Assembly: GCF_024273195.1 (NCBI RefSeq)
Contig: NZ_JAMZCU010000003.1
Location: 62,001-126,000, forward strand
Direction: 5' to 3'
Length of the DNA: 64,000 nucleotides
Origin: Devosia ureilytica
Lineage (GTDB): Bacteria; Pseudomonadota; Alphaproteobacteria; Rhizobiales; Devosiaceae
In this document: positions 44,117 to 51,157 of the stretch, in pieces
Layout: every line of letters begins with the position of its first letter
How positions within the stretch are numbered: the first letter of the stretch is position 1
The notes under the pieces: generated by a model
The model's database searches: none
What the model was told of the DNA's origin: nothing
The model's input: the letters and a program-made list of their open reading frames with translations, nothing else
Made by a program: the position numbers and the translations under genes

Positions 44117-45235
44117 ATGCGCCTGTTTCGCACCATCGCAGCCACACTCCTGAGCGTCGCGCTGACCATGGCGCCGCTCACGCCCGTCCATGCCGCGCCT
44201 GCGCGCATCAAGGACATCGTGGATATGGAAGGCATTCGTGAGAACCAGCTGGTGGGCTACGGCCTGGTGGTGGGCCTCAACGGCACCGGAGACAGCCTCA
44301 ACAATTCGCCATTCACCAAGCAGTCACTGCAATCGATGCTCGAACGCCTTGGCGTCAACACCCAGGGTGAGAACGTGCGGACAGCAAATGTGGCGGCGGT
44401 CATGGTCACCGCCAACCTGCCGCCCTTCGCTACCCAGGGTTCGCGCATGGATGTGTCGGTCGCCGCGCTTGGCGATAGCGACAGCCTGCAAGGCGGCACG
44501 TTGCTCGTCACCCCGCTGCTCGGCGCCGATGGCGAAGTCTATGCCATTGCCCAGGGCCCGGTACTGATCAACGGTTTCAGCGCTCAAGGCGACGCCGCCA
44601 GCGTCATCTCGGGCGTGCCGACGACAGGCCGCATTTCGTCGGGCGCGCTGATCGAGCGCGAAATAGACTTTCACCTGGGCTCGCAGCATTCGCTGCGGCT
44701 GGCCCTGCGCAACCCGGACCTGACCACGGCGCGGCGCATTGCGCTGGCCGTCAATGACTTCATCGGCGCGCCAACGGCGGTGCCGGAAGACCCGGGCACA
44801 GTGCGCCTCACCCTGCCCCGCAATTTCAACGGCAATATCGTCGACCTGCTCACCGATATCGAACAGCTCATCGTCCAGACCGACCAGACGGCCAAGATCG
44901 TCATCGACGAAAACTCCGGCATTATCGTCATGGGCAAGGATGTGCGCGTGTCGAGCGTCGCCGTGGCGCAGTCGAACCTGACCGTGACCATTGCCGAAAA
45001 CCCCGAAGTGGTGCAGCCCAATCCGCTGAGCCTGGGACAGACTGCGGTCGAGCCCAATACCAATCTCAACGTCAACCAATCCGACACGGCCCTGCAGGTG
45101 GTCAATGAATCGGTGACGCTGCAGCAATTGGTCGATGGCCTCAACGCCCTGGGCATTTCGCCCCGCGACCTGATCGCCATCCTCCAGGCCATCAAGGCCA
45201 CCGGCGCCCTGCAGGCCGAGATCGAGGTGCTGTGA
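44117..45235 (+). CDS. flgI: Flagellar P-ring protein FlgI
   Basis: 372 aa periplasmic ring protein. A signal peptide (about 1-24, ending VHAAP) is followed by ARIKDIVDMEGIRENQLVGYGLVVGLNGTGD (recognised by QLVGYGLVVGLNGTGDS). The C-terminal end SPRDLIAILQAIKATGALQAEIEVL (cited by its ends) is typical. GGGGA lies nine bases before ATG 44117; an ATG at 44111 is closer to it and less likely. Its stop overlaps flgJ. It is controlled apart from its chaperone gene flgA. Confidence 0.96.
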   Translation: MRLFRTIAATLLSVALTMAPLTPVHAAPARIKDIVDMEGIRENQLVGYGLVVGLNGTGDSLNNSPFTKQSLQSMLERLGVNTQGENVRTANVAAVMVTANLPPFATQGSRMDVSVAALGDSDSLQGGTLLVTPLLGADGEVYAIAQGPVLINGFSAQGDAASVISGVPTTGRISSGALIEREIDFHLGSQHSLRLALRNPDLTTARRIALAVNDFIGAPTAVPEDPGTVRLTLPRNFNGNIVDLLTDIEQLIVQTDQTAKIVIDENSGIIVMGKDVRVSSVAVAQSNLTVTIAENPEVVQPNPLSLGQTAVEPNTNLNVNQSDTALQVVNESVTLQQLVDGLNALGISPRDLIAILQAIKATGALQAEIEVL

Positions 45236-45573
45236 TGAACGCCATTGACCAGACCGGATCCAGCCTTTCGCCCGATCAGCTGTTGCGCATCCGCACCCAG
45301 GCCCAGGACCTGGAGGGCGTGTTCCTCAACATGCTGACCAAGGAAATGTTCGCCTCGATCAAGTCGGACGAGAATTTCGGCGGCGGCTTCGGTGAGGAGA
45401 CCTGGCGCTCCATGCAGGCTGAACAGCTGGCCAATACCATGGCGCAAAGTGGCGGCGTCGGCATTGCCGATGACCTGATGGGGCAGATGATCGCCCTGCA
45501 GGAAGCTGCCAATGCCAGCCGGGGCCTGACCAATTCCAATATTATCGCAAGTACCGGAGTGTACGGAAAATGA
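45235..45573 (+). CDS. flgJ: Rod-binding protein FlgJ, N-terminal domain only (CheL-type)
   Basis: 112 aa. QDLEGVFLNMLTKEMFASI and SMQAEQLANTMAQSGGVGIADDLM are the conserved rod-cap features. It lacks the muramidase domain of enterobacterial FlgJ, as is normal in alphaproteobacteria, so another lytic enzyme must open the cell wall. The ATG at 45235 overlaps the flgI stop by one base. Confidence 0.88.
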   Translation: MNAIDQTGSSLSPDQLLRIRTQAQDLEGVFLNMLTKEMFASIKSDENFGGGFGEETWRSMQAEQLANTMAQSGGVGIADDLMGQMIALQEAANASRGLTNSNIIASTGVYGK

Positions 45574-46037
45574 CCGCAGCCGCCCGCCTCGCCGCCCTTG
45601 ATGCCCTGCCGGCAGAAGAGCTGTGCTCCCGCGCCGAAACCGCCCTTTCGGCATTGGTCGATGTGATGAACCAGGAAACCACCCTGCTCCGCGCCGGCCA
45701 TCTGCGCCAGGCCGGCCAGCTGACGCCGGACAAAACACGGTTGTCGCAGGATTATGTGACCTTTGCCCGGGCTATTCAGCGCCAGGGAAAGCGGCTGGCG
45801 GCTGAGGCACCCAAGGCCATGGACCGGCTGCGGGCCGGCCACGAAAGCCTTGCCACCCAGATGGCCGAGAACCTGCGGGTCCTGGCCACGGCCAAAACCG
45901 TCACTGAAGATGTCCTTACCGATGTGGCGCGCATGGTCGGCCAGCAGAACCGTGCCAAGACCTATGGCGCTGGTGGCAAGGTTGCCACCGACGCCAGTTC
46001 ATCGGCCAAGGGCATCGCTATCAACCGCGCGTTATAG
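45570..46037 (+). CDS. FlgN-like export chaperone (tentative)
   Basis: 155 aa, almost all helical. It overlaps flgJ by four bases and thus belongs to the flgI-flgJ operon. Its size, helical make-up, the ELCSRAETALSALVDVMNQETTLLRAG start and the position after flgJ fit FlgN, the chaperone for FlgK and FlgL, but sequence signatures of FlgN are weak, so the name is not assigned. The ending IAINRAL is also common in FlgN-like proteins of the group. Confidence 0.6.
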   Translation: MTAAARLAALDALPAEELCSRAETALSALVDVMNQETTLLRAGHLRQAGQLTPDKTRLSQDYVTFARAIQRQGKRLAAEAPKAMDRLRAGHESLATQMAENLRVLATAKTVTEDVLTDVARMVGQQNRAKTYGAGGKVATDASSSAKGIAINRAL

Positions 46038-46134
46038 GTACCTGCATTTGAATTAAATGCGCAACCCGCCGGTTACGCGAGCATAAGAGCCGCCGCTTAG
46101 GGTTTCCGCGAATAGGTGCATTCGGGGAAACGTG

Positions 46135-46485
46135 ATGGTTACAAACCTCGCCGTAGAGCCCGTATCGTCGGGCGCGACAAATCTGATGGACTACCGTTAT
46201 CGACCGGCAATGGGCGAGCGCACATTGCTGCAGGACAGCGCCCAGAAAGCGCCCACCAGCGCCAAGGCTGGCAATAAGGACCGCAACCTTCCCTTTGAAC
46301 GGCAGACCGCGCGAGACGAACAGCCGATAGAAGTCGAGCGCAATCGCACGGCCGATTTTGCCGCAGCGGTAATTGCCGGCACGCTGGCCCCAACGCCGCA
46401 GTCCATGGAGGAATTGCTCCGCCGGATCGGCTCCTCGGAAATCCCCGAAGAGTCCCAGGCACGGCTCAAGGACCTTCTGGCTTAA
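46135..46485 (+). CDS. Hypothetical protein next to flagellar genes
   Basis: 116 aa, not recognised. Polar and probably unfolded in the first half (residues 1-70), with a helical end (about 75-116, SMEELLRRIGSSEIPEESQARLKDLLA by its ends). No signal peptide, membrane segment or cysteine. It lies 98 bases after the FlgN-like gene and ends at a strong terminator, so it is probably the last gene of the flgI operon. The GTG at 46132 is an alternative start. Confidence 0.6.
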   Translation: MVTNLAVEPVSSGATNLMDYRYRPAMGERTLLQDSAQKAPTSAKAGNKDRNLPFERQTARDEQPIEVERNRTADFAAAVIAGTLAPTPQSMEELLRRIGSSEIPEESQARLKDLLA

Positions 46486-46525
46486 GTTAACGAACTCCTA
46501 GACCCTCCCAAGTTGATATGCTGCC

Positions 46526-46551
46526 AAAGGCCCCGGTTTCCGGGGCCTTTT
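46526..46551 (+). terminator. Rho-independent terminator closing the flgI operon
   Basis: An 11-bp stem (46526-46536 and 46540-46550, loop TTT) followed by T residues. Confidence 0.9.
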
Positions 46552-46605
46552 CTGTTTGAGCCGATCAATACTGCTCCGGATTTTGCCCAAAATTTCGGCA
46601 TCGAC

Positions 46606-46620
46606 TTAACCGTTCCTTAG
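46606..46620 (+). promoter_or_regulatory. CtrA-type box (TTAA-N7-TTAG) upstream of flagellin 1
   Basis: One mismatch from TTAA-N7-TTAA, 77 bases before the flagellin start. Flagellin genes are usually late genes, so the meaning is uncertain. Confidence 0.35.
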
Positions 46621-46666
46621 AAGCTGACAGTTGAGGATGATCAGGCCTCAGGAGAGGTGTTTTAGT

Positions 46667-46705
46667 ATGCGTAATCCTAGAAAAGGACTCTGCCAAAATG
46701 GCTGA
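46667..46705 (+). other. Possible 12-codon leader ORF overlapping the flagellin 1 start
   Basis: An ATG at 46667, with GAGG nine bases before it, opens a 12-codon frame that ends at TGA 46703-46705, five bases past the flagellin ATG in another frame. Ribosomes ending there could re-start at the flagellin ATG or block it. Leader control is plausible because FlbT acts on flagellin mRNA leaders, but this is inference. Confidence 0.3.
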
Positions 46706-48233
46706 TATTTCGCTTTCCAAAGCCGTCCGTTCGAACCTGCTGTCCCTCAAGGGCACTGCCGAAATGATGGCCACCACCCAGAATCGCCTGTCGACCGGCA
46801 ACAAGGTCAACTCGGCTCTGGACAATCCCTCCAGCTGGTTCACTGCCAAGGGCCTCACCAACCGCGCAAGCGATCTTGGTGCCCTGCTTGACTCCATGGC
46901 CAATGGCGTGAAGACGCTTGAAGCCGCTGACAATGGCCTCTCGGCCATGACCAAGACCCTGGAATCCATGCAGTCGACCCTGCGCCAGGCTCGTCAGGAC
47001 AAGTCCTTCCAGACGTCCTCGTATACCGTGGACTCGAGCCTCACCAGCGGCAACATTTCGTTCTCCGGCGGCGCGATTGGCACCACTGCAGTCGACGTTT
47101 CGTTGGTCAGCGCTACGGCTGAGAGCGCCACTGCTGGTAACACCACACTTGCCGCCGCCGACTTCACCAATGCCTCAACCTTTGGCACCGGTGATACCCT
47201 CACCTTCAACCTTAACGTTGATGGCGCCGGTGATGAAGCAATCACCGTCACCAAGGCGATGGTTGATGCAGCGGGTGACGCCGACTCCACCATCGAAACT
47301 GCCGAAGAACTGGTCACAGTCCTGAACGCAGCAATCACCGCGAACGGCAACACCGACGCTGTGGCTTCGGTGAATGAAGATGGTGACGTCGTAATCTCTT
47401 CGGGCACCACTGGCGCAAATTCATCCGTTGCAATCTCTTCTGTGGTTGCCAACGACACCAGCACGGACGGCACGATCACCACTTCTGGCCTCGACGCTGC
47501 CACTGCAACTGCCGGTGCGGATGGCGCCAAGTCTGTTGATCAGCTCGTCAGCGAAATCAACGGCGACACCAACCTCACGGGCAAGATCCGTGCCTCGAAC
47601 GACAACGGCAAGCTGCGCATCGAAAACCAGTCCACTCAGGACCTTACTGTCGACGGCGTCTCCGCCACCGGCACGCTCGATGGCACCAGCACCGGCGCCG
47701 CTTCGATCTTGGGCAACTCGGTTCGCGCCGGCTTGGCCGATCAGTTCAACGAACTGCGCGACCAGCTCGACAAGCTCGCCGATGACGCTTCGTTCAACGG
47801 TATCAACCTGCTGCGTGGCGACAAGCTGGCCATCACCTTCAACGAGACTGGTACGTCCTCGATCGACATCCAGACCAAGGACGGCGAGACCATCAACTCG
47901 GCCAACCTCGGTGTTGCCACCACGCTCGAAGAATCCGACCTCGACAGCGACTCCAATATCGACCTCGAACTGGGCAAGCTGAAGTCTGCCCTGAATGAAG
48001 TTCGTTCGCAGGCATCGTCCTTCGGTTCCAATCTGTCGATCGTGCAGAACCGTCAGACCTTCACCGACTCGATGATCAATACCCTCGAATCCGGCGCCGG
48101 CAACCTGACCCTGGCCGACATGAACACGGAAGCTGCGAACCTGCTGGCTCTGCAGACCCGTCAGTCCCTGTCGCAGAACTCGCTGTCGCTGGCGAGCCAG
48201 GCCGACCAGTCGATCCTGCAGCTCATCCGTTAA
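46698..48233 (+). CDS. Flagellin 1
   Basis: 511 aa filament protein, large for an alphaproteobacterial flagellin. The N-terminal D0/D1 part (about 1-115) has ADISLSKAVRSNLLSLKGTA and NPSSWFTAKGLTNRASDLG; the C-terminal part (about 315-511) ends NTEAANLLALQTRQSLSQNS and SLASQADQSILQLIR. The centre (about 116-300) is acidic and rich in Thr, Ser, Ala and Asp, probably surface-exposed D2/D3 domains. Ends match flagellin 2 almost fully, the centres do not. It has no cleaved signal and is exported through the flagellum. FlbT and FlaF genes follow the second copy. Confidence 0.96.
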   Translation: MADISLSKAVRSNLLSLKGTAEMMATTQNRLSTGNKVNSALDNPSSWFTAKGLTNRASDLGALLDSMANGVKTLEAADNGLSAMTKTLESMQSTLRQARQDKSFQTSSYTVDSSLTSGNISFSGGAIGTTAVDVSLVSATAESATAGNTTLAAADFTNASTFGTGDTLTFNLNVDGAGDEAITVTKAMVDAAGDADSTIETAEELVTVLNAAITANGNTDAVASVNEDGDVVISSGTTGANSSVAISSVVANDTSTDGTITTSGLDAATATAGADGAKSVDQLVSEINGDTNLTGKIRASNDNGKLRIENQSTQDLTVDGVSATGTLDGTSTGAASILGNSVRAGLADQFNELRDQLDKLADDASFNGINLLRGDKLAITFNETGTSSIDIQTKDGETINSANLGVATTLEESDLDSDSNIDLELGKLKSALNEVRSQASSFGSNLSIVQNRQTFTDSMINTLESGAGNLTLADMNTEAANLLALQTRQSLSQNSLSLASQADQSILQLIR

Positions 48234-48260
48234 TCGGACCAGGCTACGGCTTGAAGAATA

Positions 48261-48295
48261 CAAGGGGCGGGTCGCAAGACCCGCCCCTTGCTTTT
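48261..48295 (+). terminator. Rho-independent terminator of flagellin 1
   Basis: A perfect 13-bp stem (48261-48273 and 48278-48290, loop GCAA) followed by CTTTT. Confidence 0.95.
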
Positions 48296-48339
48296 GCGCG
48301 TCCGGCGCTCAGCAAACTTATGGTTTATGAGCAGTCAAC

Positions 48340-48354
48340 TGGCATGGTTAACGC
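48340..48354 (+). promoter_or_regulatory. Possible sigma-54 promoter of flagellin 2
   Basis: TGGCATGGTTAACGC keeps GG and GC at the -24/-12 distance, but the -12 element is poor (ACGC). It overlaps the CtrA-type box at 48348-48362, and is 70 bases before the start. Confidence 0.35.
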
Positions 48355-48362
48355 CCCTTTAA
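48348..48362 (+). promoter_or_regulatory. CtrA-type box TTAA-N7-TTAA upstream of flagellin 2
   Basis: A perfect TTAA-N7-TTAA 62 bases before the flagellin 2 start. Confidence 0.5.
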
Positions 48363-48424
48363 GAAAAGGCGGTTAACACTTTCCACCAAGGGGCCGGAGC
48401 GGCCTGAGGCAAGGATTGCACTAG

Positions 48425-50035
48425 ATGTCGGATATCTCACTTTCAAAGGCCGTTCGGTCTAACCTTCTCTCGCTCAAGAGCACTGCCGACATGATGTCGA
48501 CGACCCAGAATCGTCTGGCAACCGGCAATAAGGTCAACTCGGCTCTGGATAATCCCTCAAGCTGGTTCACCGCCAAGGGCCTGACCAACCGCGCCAGCGA
48601 TCTAAGCGCGCTGATCGATTCCATGGCCAACGGCATTCAGACACTGGAAGCTGCGGACAATGGCCTTTCGGCCATGACCAAGACCCTCGAATCAATGCAG
48701 TCGACCCTGCGCCAGGCTCGTCAGGACAAGTCGTTCCAGACCGCATCCTACACGCTGGACCCGGCCGACATTCTCAGCGGCGCCACCGACCAGGCGACCG
48801 CCGACGCCAAAGTGCTGAGCTTCACAGGCGGCGCGTTTGGAACGGCCACCGAAACCGTCGGCCTGATCAAGGGTGCGACGGCGACTACGGCGCTCTCCGC
48901 AGCAAGTGCGGCGACCTTTGACATGAACGAGGCTCTGGACGGCATCGACTTTGACATCGAGGTCAATGGCGACGCTGCTGTCGCGGTTGAAGTGCGTGGC
49001 TCCGCAGGCGTCAATCAGATTACCGTCGACGTCGGCGGCAGCGCATTCACGCTGGACGTTGCCGACGGCAACGCTGTGACCCGCGCTGAATTGGTTGAAG
49101 CGATGAACGGCGCTTTCGCGGCAGCGGACATGGACGTCACGGTTGGCGTGGACGGAAGCGACGGTCTGACATTCACGGGCCCAGCCGTTGAGCCCTACGG
49201 CGACGCCGCCGTCGCTATCTCCAACGGCTCGATGTCGAACGGTGTCGGTGGTACCGCTCTAACCTTCGCCGACTTCGGCTTTAGCGGCATTGCCCCCACC
49301 CAGGCAACAACCACAGAATACACCGCCAAGACCGTCGATGAACTCGTCACCGAGATCAATCTCAAGACCGGCGACCTGTTTGGCAACATTCGTGCCTCGA
49401 ACGACAATGGCAAGTTGCGCATCGAGAACCAGTCCACCCAGGACCTGACAATTGATGGCGTGACAGCCGGCGGCGCGGTGGACGGCACTGCAACGGGCAA
49501 TGGCAACATCCTGGGCAATGCCGTCCGTGCCGGCCTGGCTGATCAGTTCAATGAACTGCGCGACCAGCTCGACAAGCTCTCGGACGATGCCTCCTTCAAC
49601 GGTATCAACCTGCTGCGCGGCGACAAGCTGACCATTACCTTCAACGAGACCGGCACGTCGGCGATTGACATCCAGACCGACAATAACCAGACGATCAACG
49701 CCTTCAACCTGGGCGTGCCGACGCAGCTGGAAGAAGAACAACTCGACAGCGACGTCACCATCGATGGCCTTCTCACCGACATGAAGGCCGCGCTCGACGA
49801 GGTTCGTTCGCAGGCCTCGACCTTCGGCTCGAACCTCTCGATCGTGCAGAACCGCAAGAAGTTCACCGAGGCGATGATCAATACGCTCGAAACCGGCGCG
49901 GGCAACCTGACGCTGGCCGACATGAACACGGAAGCGGCGAACCTCCTGGCTCTCCAGACCCGCCAGCAGCTCTCGCAAAACTCTCTGTCGCTGGCCAGCC
50001 AGGCCGATCAGTCGATCCTGCAGCTGCTGCAGTAA
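48425..50035 (+). CDS. Flagellin 2
   Basis: 536 aa, paralogue of flagellin 1. The outer parts are nearly identical (SDISLSKAVRSNLLSLKSTA; ending SLASQADQSILQLLQ), and both share the segment ASNDNGKLRIENQSTQDLT just before the C-terminal core. The central domain (about 112-330) is different, with repeated Val/Ala/Asp-rich beta segments. AAGGA lies nine bases upstream of the ATG. The two copies have separate promoters and terminators, so the filament could be made of either or both. Confidence 0.96.
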   Translation: MSDISLSKAVRSNLLSLKSTADMMSTTQNRLATGNKVNSALDNPSSWFTAKGLTNRASDLSALIDSMANGIQTLEAADNGLSAMTKTLESMQSTLRQARQDKSFQTASYTLDPADILSGATDQATADAKVLSFTGGAFGTATETVGLIKGATATTALSAASAATFDMNEALDGIDFDIEVNGDAAVAVEVRGSAGVNQITVDVGGSAFTLDVADGNAVTRAELVEAMNGAFAAADMDVTVGVDGSDGLTFTGPAVEPYGDAAVAISNGSMSNGVGGTALTFADFGFSGIAPTQATTTEYTAKTVDELVTEINLKTGDLFGNIRASNDNGKLRIENQSTQDLTIDGVTAGGAVDGTATGNGNILGNAVRAGLADQFNELRDQLDKLSDDASFNGINLLRGDKLTITFNETGTSAIDIQTDNNQTINAFNLGVPTQLEEEQLDSDVTIDGLLTDMKAALDEVRSQASTFGSNLSIVQNRKKFTEAMINTLETGAGNLTLADMNTEAANLLALQTRQQLSQNSLSLASQADQSILQLLQ

Positions 50036-50056
50036 AGCGCTTACCAAGACGCGTTT

Positions 50057-50090
50057 GAAGGCGGGCCAGCGGCCCGCCTTCGTTGTTTTT
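50057..50090 (+). terminator. Rho-independent terminator of flagellin 2
   Basis: An 11-bp stem (50057-50067 and 50071-50081, loop AGC) followed by GTTGTTTTT. Confidence 0.93.
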
Positions 50091-50148
50091 GCCACAATGA
50101 CAGGATAGAGAGGTCTGTCACCTCCCCCCACTCCCGGAGATCCCTCGT

Positions 50149-50574
50149 ATGGCGCTCAAGGTCGAACTCAAGCCTGGCGAAAAGCTGCTGGTGGGCAATT
50201 GCATCATCACCAATTCCGACCAGCGCACCCGCCTGTTCATCGATGGCAATGCGCCGATCCTGCGCGAGAAGGATATTCTGACCTCGGAAACCGCGACGAC
50301 ACCGGCCAAACGCATCTATCTGGCCGTGCAGCTGATGTATATCGACGAGGACAGCAACAAGGCGCAGGCGGCTTACAACGAAATGTCGAGGGACTTTGTG
50401 GCCGCAGTGCCCAGTTCTCTACCGATTGTCGACCAAATCAATAACGAGATATTAACCGGCTCCTTGTACAAGGCTCTGAAAGCGTCCCAGAAGCTTATCG
50501 AATACGAACAGGACCTGCTCAATCATGCATCAAACCGGCGCCCAAGCGTATCAACAGACGGCGAAAGTCGTTGA
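50149..50574 (+). CDS. flbT: Flagellin mRNA repressor FlbT
   Basis: 141 aa. The start ALKVELKPGEKLLVGNCIITN and the RLFIDGNAPILREKDIL stretch define FlbT, which in Caulobacter binds the leader of flagellin mRNA and speeds its decay until the hook is complete. The C-terminus runs 50 bases into flaF in another frame, so the two are translated together. Regulates the flagellins encoded just upstream. Confidence 0.95.
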   Translation: MALKVELKPGEKLLVGNCIITNSDQRTRLFIDGNAPILREKDILTSETATTPAKRIYLAVQLMYIDEDSNKAQAAYNEMSRDFVAAVPSSLPIVDQINNEILTGSLYKALKASQKLIEYEQDLLNHASNRRPSVSTDGESR

Positions 50575-50899
50575 ATCTCCACGCCAGCGCGAGTCAGCAT
50601 TGTTGATGAAGGCCGCCGCCGGCCTGCAGAAGGTCAAGGATGAGTGGGACATTTCCACCCAGGAAGAGCTGCGTTCGGCCCTGACGTTCAATCGCAAGCT
50701 CTGGACCATCTTCATGTCTGCCGTGACGCAGGACGATAGCCCCCTGCCCCCCGAAGTCCGTCAGAACATCGCCAATCTGGGCATGTTCGTGATGAACCAG
50801 ACACGCGAAATTCTCTATGAGGGCGTGCCCCAGGCCGATCAGCTGACAGTGCTGGTGCAGCTTAATCGACAGATTGCGGCGGGCCTGCGCGGCATGTAA
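50525..50899 (+). CDS. flaF: Flagellin synthesis regulator FlaF
   Basis: 124 aa. ESALLMKAAAGLQKVKDEW, ALTFNRKLWTIFMSAV and NIANLGMFVMNQTREILYEG are the family marks. FlaF favours flagellin synthesis and opposes FlbT. The long overlap with flbT (50 bases) suggests fixed-ratio translation. Ends at a strong terminator. Confidence 0.95.
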   Translation: MHQTGAQAYQQTAKVVESPRQRESALLMKAAAGLQKVKDEWDISTQEELRSALTFNRKLWTIFMSAVTQDDSPLPPEVRQNIANLGMFVMNQTREILYEGVPQADQLTVLVQLNRQIAAGLRGM

Positions 50900-50920
50900 G
50901 CCGCATGGGTCGTGACCAAT

Positions 50921-50954
50921 GAAAAGCCCCGCAGCGATGCGGGGCTTTTCTTTT
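50921..50954 (+). terminator. Rho-independent terminator of flbT-flaF
   Basis: A 13-bp stem (50921-50933 and 50938-50950, loop GCGA) followed by TTTT. Confidence 0.93.
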
Positions 50955-51021
50955 GGGAGACATCGAGACTGCGCTTGCCGAGACATCGAGTGTGCCCTGC
51001 ACCCGCAGTGCCCACAACGCC

Positions 51022-51103
51022 GTCCTCGGGCCGGCCCCGGGGACCGCTTATTCACTCATGCATTGTCGCGGTTGTGGATGGCCCTCGGATCGAGCCCGAG
51101 GGC
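51022..51103. repeat. Composite palindromic repeat (two hairpins), flaF/flgL gap
   Basis: GTCCTCGGG-N5-CCCGGGGAC (51022-51044, one changed base) and GCCCTCGGA-N5-CCCGAGGGC (51081-51103), with CCACAAC before and GTTGTGG between them as an inverted pair. It matches the layouts at 18095 and 25622 and lies in the 258-bp region between the convergent flaF and flgL genes. Confidence 0.8.
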
Positions 51104-51157
51104 GGTGCGGTGGGTGTAGAGACGCTATCGCCCCAACCCAATACGGCGGCCCCCTCC

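Noticed and set aside
43867..44235. Upstream extension of fliX to about 262 residues
   Set aside because: The added residues overlap the fliX/flgI control region and flgI itself and do not resemble FliX, whose usual length is met from TTG 43866.
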